A stretch of 64,000 nt of DNA. Source: Megaleporinus macrocephalus (lineage: Eukaryota; Chordata; Actinopteri; Characiformes; Anostomidae). Shown piece after piece: positions 60,101 to 64,000 of the stretch (within the stretch, counting starts at the first letter, position 1; each line of letters opens with the position of its first letter). Location: contig CM038708.1 in NCBI GenBank assembly GCA_021613375.1, forward strand, positions 33,909,059 to 33,973,058, given 5' to 3'. A model generated the notes under the pieces. The model ran no database searches, was not told where the DNA came from, and saw nothing but the letters and a program-made list of their open reading frames with translations. A program made the translations under genes and the position numbers.

Positions 60101-63100
60101 AATCATGCAAATCATTTAAAGCACCATTTTCAGTGTGGGTGATAAAATGATATCAGTAGTCTACCACAGGAACCACACTCAATAACAACTACACGACACC
60201 TGTCTGTCGGATACAGACGTCTATGACTGGGTTTGTCACAGGTCTCAACAGGACTGCTAAAGGATGGTTGTTGGTATTATTGCTCAGTAGAATTGTGAAA
60301 ACTGGGGACATAGGTTGGATGAAGTGTTTTTAAAGGGAATATTTAGCAGCTTTATAAAATGTAATTTTATACTTTTTTAAAAAGTAAGTAGGCGTACTTG
60401 CAGACCAGAGCTTCACAGCACAGAGAATTTTTAGATGACTGCTTGTGCTTTGGTGTAACTGAAGCGAGAGAGAACAGGATTCATCAGTAATGACAGTTCC
60501 TGTGTGTAAATTTGGTTTGCGTTGAACTGTTTTTCATATACTGGTTGATTACGCTTTCCGGCCATGATAAAGGACTAGAACCATCTGGCGTCCTCGTCTT
60601 TGAAGGCATTAATTGAAAGAGCTCATTGCGTGTTTGTGAGATGGTGTGTGCTTTGTGAAATGTTCTGTTGTTGTTTTTTTGTTCCTGTGCATTAATCCTA
60701 GAGGAGTTGCATTTATATATGATTCAGTAATGAGGTGCATTGGCAGTGGATCACATTTGTAAGAAGTTTTATAGTGACGTCAGTGCCTCTGCAGCACGGA
60801 ATGAAAAGTAGCCCAGCTCTTAACTATCCTGCTGGCACTTAGCTTTGAGGGTATAAAAAACCTTTGCTGCAATACACCAACCGAGACATTTCAGTTACAG
60901 GAACCAGTCATTGAAAGTGTTGCATTCCATAATTAAAAAAGAAAAAAAGTGTTGAAGATACTTGGACAACAGAGCGCAGAGACTGCAACTCTACAGTGGA
61001 TGTTAACTGCTGGTCCTGCAGGGCCTAATGAATCAGGATATCATGTTGGCCTGGCCGGGTTGGATGGCTTCCCTGTCACCAGGCCATGCTTAGTGTCCTC
61101 TGGCAAAGTGTAAGTGCCTACCGCTGGTTTGTGGAGGTCCGCTGATGGAGCCACGCCAGGTCCTACTAGCCTTTCACTGGGGTTCAGACATTAGTCATCG
61201 ACACCGAGGCAAGGTCAGCCAAAACTGCCTCTGCCAAGTCGTGGGGCACCATGCTGAGATCTGTCTGCTCCACATTGCACCACAACATTCAGGCTTTATC
61301 CTCTTGTCGCTTACAGGACCCATGTTCATACATGAATTGGGGTATGTAAAGATACACATTTGAGAAGTCCCATTAAGCAGTGAGTTACTCCGGAAACTGT
61401 TGTTCTACGATAAGGGAAGTGTAAAATATCTCACACAATGACCTGCCATTGTAAAAGCAAACAAAGTCATGGTTCTATGTGTTGCTCCCCATGCTATTAT
61501 CCTTTTTAGGTGATTCGCTATGGTACATAATTGGCAGCTCTGGATGTTCCACATAATTTTTTTCTGTTTCTGTATAAATATGAATCTTCCTAGCATCAAT
61601 TTCGCCCATAGAAAATGTAACACTATGTAAAAATAAGCAAATAAATAAATATATACAATAAATACTAACTAACACGTAGCATGTTACCAGCAGGGGGCAT
61701 TTGTTTTTATTTTCCTTTACCCTAGGGACTGCGTAAGAAAACAAATAGGTTAACAATTAGCATGCTATATCAGCTTTGACCACAAGTTCAATAGAATTTG
61801 AAGCTGCTATGGCACAATACTTGGTAGCCTGTTAGTTCCACGGTATTTATTTCACATAGTGTACAAAAGGCAAAGGAAAGAACCAGCCTACAGCTGGAGT
61901 AACACGCTAAATGTTTCTTTCATATAACAGTGTAGGTTTGTGATGGATACACTTACCCCTTCTGGACTTCCATAGATAGCTTATTTTCTACCCTAAAAAT
62001 TCAGTAGTAGCCTTTTTGTGCATCATTGATTGAGAGGAAACCCACACCAGCAGGAGCTCACAAATGCATATATGGCTGTAGAAACCTCAAACCACTGCTG
62101 GCTTCAAATAAGATGCCACTGTCCCAAATTAAGCAACCTTTGAGCATTTTGTACTTTGCAAGGCCCTTTCTGTAAATACATTCAAATTCATTCTTTAGTC
62201 TTAGAATTGTCTGTTTAATGGACTACAAATACTGTACATCATGAAATGAGAATAGTTCACATATGATTGACTATGAATATATGACTACAATTTTCATGAG
62301 TACTAGGTTTGGATGGAGTTCATTGTTCACTTCTTTGTATTCAGGATTTGTTTGTCTAGCATACATCAGTATTATCACACTGTATGACTCTGATTGTAAA
62401 AAGGTAAAATTTATAGTGAATATCCGTCTCTATGCCTTATGCAATACCCTCACAATGGATGCTGAGCGCCAGTACCCTCTTTGAGTTACAGCTCGGAGAC
62501 ATTTGGAGGCACATCGTGGGGGGCCACTGTCAGTGTCTCTGGGGGCTCTGCATGAGGACGTCTCTCCCTGTGGCACCTCTTTGAGGAGGAAAAAAAGTAC
62601 ACTTCAAGCCATCAACATGACACCATGTTATGAAAGGTGGCTAAACACGAGAAGGGGAGATGAAGTGAAGAATAAATAAATATCCGAAGATGAAAGTTCA
62701 CCCTGGCTTCCCTCATTTCCCAGGTGTCCCAGAGCGGAGGTGTGAACAAGGTCACACAGAGTCGAGTATGAAATTCATGACCCAAGGCAGACTGAAACAC
62801 AAACTCTTCACGTAAGTAGGAATAATCCTTTAAAGGCAAGGAAAAGAAAGAGAGAGAAAATCACTTTCAGTCATCAAAAGAGGCCGAGAGAGACGAAGGA
62901 CGAAATGAATACCATTGATCCGTTGTTTGTGCTTGAGATTTGACCGCAATACAAACACTCAAGAAGGCTGTTGGTATCCAGAATAAGCTGCTTTGCTATG
63001 ATGTAGTCTCCAAGATGTTTTTCTGCACCTCTGAGTAGGTCAGAAGTCGTCCTTAAGCCTAGTTACCATTCCATATAGTGCAATGTTCTGAAATACTGCT

Positions 63101-63507
63101 CAGAACACTCCAACGTGAACAGCCCACTATTATTTTCAGTGGTATTTCCAGTTTATTGTCTTATTCTTATTCAAGAAACATACATACCATTCCTCGATGC
63201 CTTTACATGCATGGACTACCCACAAGGGTGTTTTCTGGTTAGTTCTTTTCAGGCTATCTCTCAACATGTCAATCACCAAGATGTGTAATAAATGAATAAT
63301 AATGATGTGTCCACGTAGTCTGTAGTCGAATGTTGTATAGTGCATTATAAAATGTAGCACCTTCAACGAACCAAAGGCTGCCTTATAGAAACACTGAAGC
63401 ACATAATCAACAATAAATTAACATGCACGGCTGCCCAGCTGCCAGGGGGTAAGCTCCTCAGACCCTGACCTACAGTCACTGACTTGCTCTTGTAGCCAAC
63501 TACTACC
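60101..63507. other. No gene recognised
   Basis: I find no supported exon. 60440-60660 and 62490-62600 look complex. Minus frames at 61405-61756, 62612-62839 and 63136-63402 lack recognisable domains. Confidence 0.45.
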
Positions 63508-63900
63508 AAGTCAAGTCAAGGTTTATGTATATGCACCTTTTACAATAGATGTTGCCACAAAGCAGCTCCACTGAGCAAGCCAGGGGCAACAGTCGCAAGA
63601 AGAGGAAGAAACCTTGCGAGAAACCAGACTCAAAAAGAGGAACCCATCCTCCTCTAGTCCACACTGGATAGCATAACAAGTACAAATACATAAAAAATAA
63701 ATCAACCATTACATGCATCAATAAATATAGAGACAAAAAGTAAGAAAACTGTTGAAGTCCCGTCAGAGTAGCAGTGAGAACCAGCCCAGGGTTTAGTAAA
63801 GCAGGTGAGGTTTCCACAGCAAGAAGCTTCATAATGGGTAAACTGGGAATGCAGGCAAACAGAGGCACATGTACCAGTCCTGGCATCCTTGGAGCTGCAG
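63508..63900 (-). repeat. Teleost retroposon, minus strand
   Basis: On the plus strand, 'aagtcaagtcaaggtttatg' (the reverse of a TTGACTTGACTT tail) is followed by 'cttttacaatagatgttgcc', 'acaaagcagctccactgag', 'gaagaggaagaaaccttgcg', 'agaaaccagactcaaaaag', 'aggaacccatcctcctctag' and then a less conserved body. It is a relative of 35400-35870 in the other orientation. Upstream body homology beyond ~63700 is uncertain. The 127-codon minus frame here is not a gene. Confidence 0.65.
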
Positions 63901-64000
63901 TGTAGTGTCTACACAGTCATGTAGCTATGACGTAGCTATGACGCAGGCAGCCATGTAGCCGCACTCTAGCGTTGAACAAGTGGCTGGCACAGGTAGCAAT
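63901..64000. other. Window end
   Basis: Contains the small direct repeat 'tagctatgacg' (63921 and 63932). Nothing else was recognised. Confidence 0.5.

Overview
The window looks like teleost fish genomic DNA, probably from an otophysan (characin/catfish-like) lineage. The sequence is AT-rich, has no bacterial-style gene packing, and carries many decayed Tc1/mariner elements, fish-type foldback MITEs, retroposon 3' ends, (TA)n and other microsatellites, and long minisatellites. The lineage call is inference from repeat types I recognise; no host gene was available to confirm it. I found no complete host protein-coding gene. The best host-coding candidate is one unidentified exon-like segment on the minus strand (25965-26258). 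The window is best read as intergenic or intronic DNA.

Layout. 1-7.6 kb holds two pieces of the 3' half of a Tc1-like transposon, a short non-autonomous Tc1 element (6102-6630) and two fragments of a MITE family seen again at 23.7, 36.7, 37.2 and 50.4 kb. 7.6-15.1 kb holds a dispersed teleost retroposon-like repeat, two copies of a foldback element (8.5 and 10.8-11.5 kb), a decayed minus-strand Tc1 transposase (12.1-12.6 kb), a promoter-like CCAAT/TATA arrangement (13.44-13.6 kb) and a heavily decayed ~24-bp tandem array (14.38-15.1 kb). 15.1-25 kb is mostly featureless. 25.0-27.4 kb holds a Tc1 element sitting in a (TA)n tract, the exon candidate, a hAT-type MITE with a recognisable 8-bp target duplication, and a short GGGCCC-rich minisatellite.

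The most striking structure is 29.87-35.21 kb. It is a Tc1-like element whose two terminal inverted repeats are still recognisable but whose subterminal region has been blown up into a ~4.9-kb array of about 148 copies of a 33-bp unit. The array shows nested higher-order duplications, including a ~1-kb block present twice at an offset of exactly 1021 bp. A second, unrelated 3.3-kb array of a 14-bp unit (41.29-44.56 kb) has an almost G-free plus strand and a 546-bp higher-order repeat. Because 33 is divisible by 3, and three 14-bp units make 42 bp, both arrays generate very long open frames that are almost certainly not genes.

The rest holds a perfect 110-bp palindrome centred on (TA)36 (39310-39419), three more retroposon-type repeats, a near-complete decayed Tc1 transposon (46.3-47.2 kb), a possible Harbinger-like MITE (52 kb), a foldback element (56.8-57.2 kb), and a 5'-truncated L1/Tx1-type LINE with a perfect 14-bp target-site duplication (57381-58534). 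Complex, GC-richer islands near 37.7-38.5, 45.1-45.4, 50.7-51.1 and 55.0-55.9 kb could be conserved regulatory DNA; that needs cross-species alignment.
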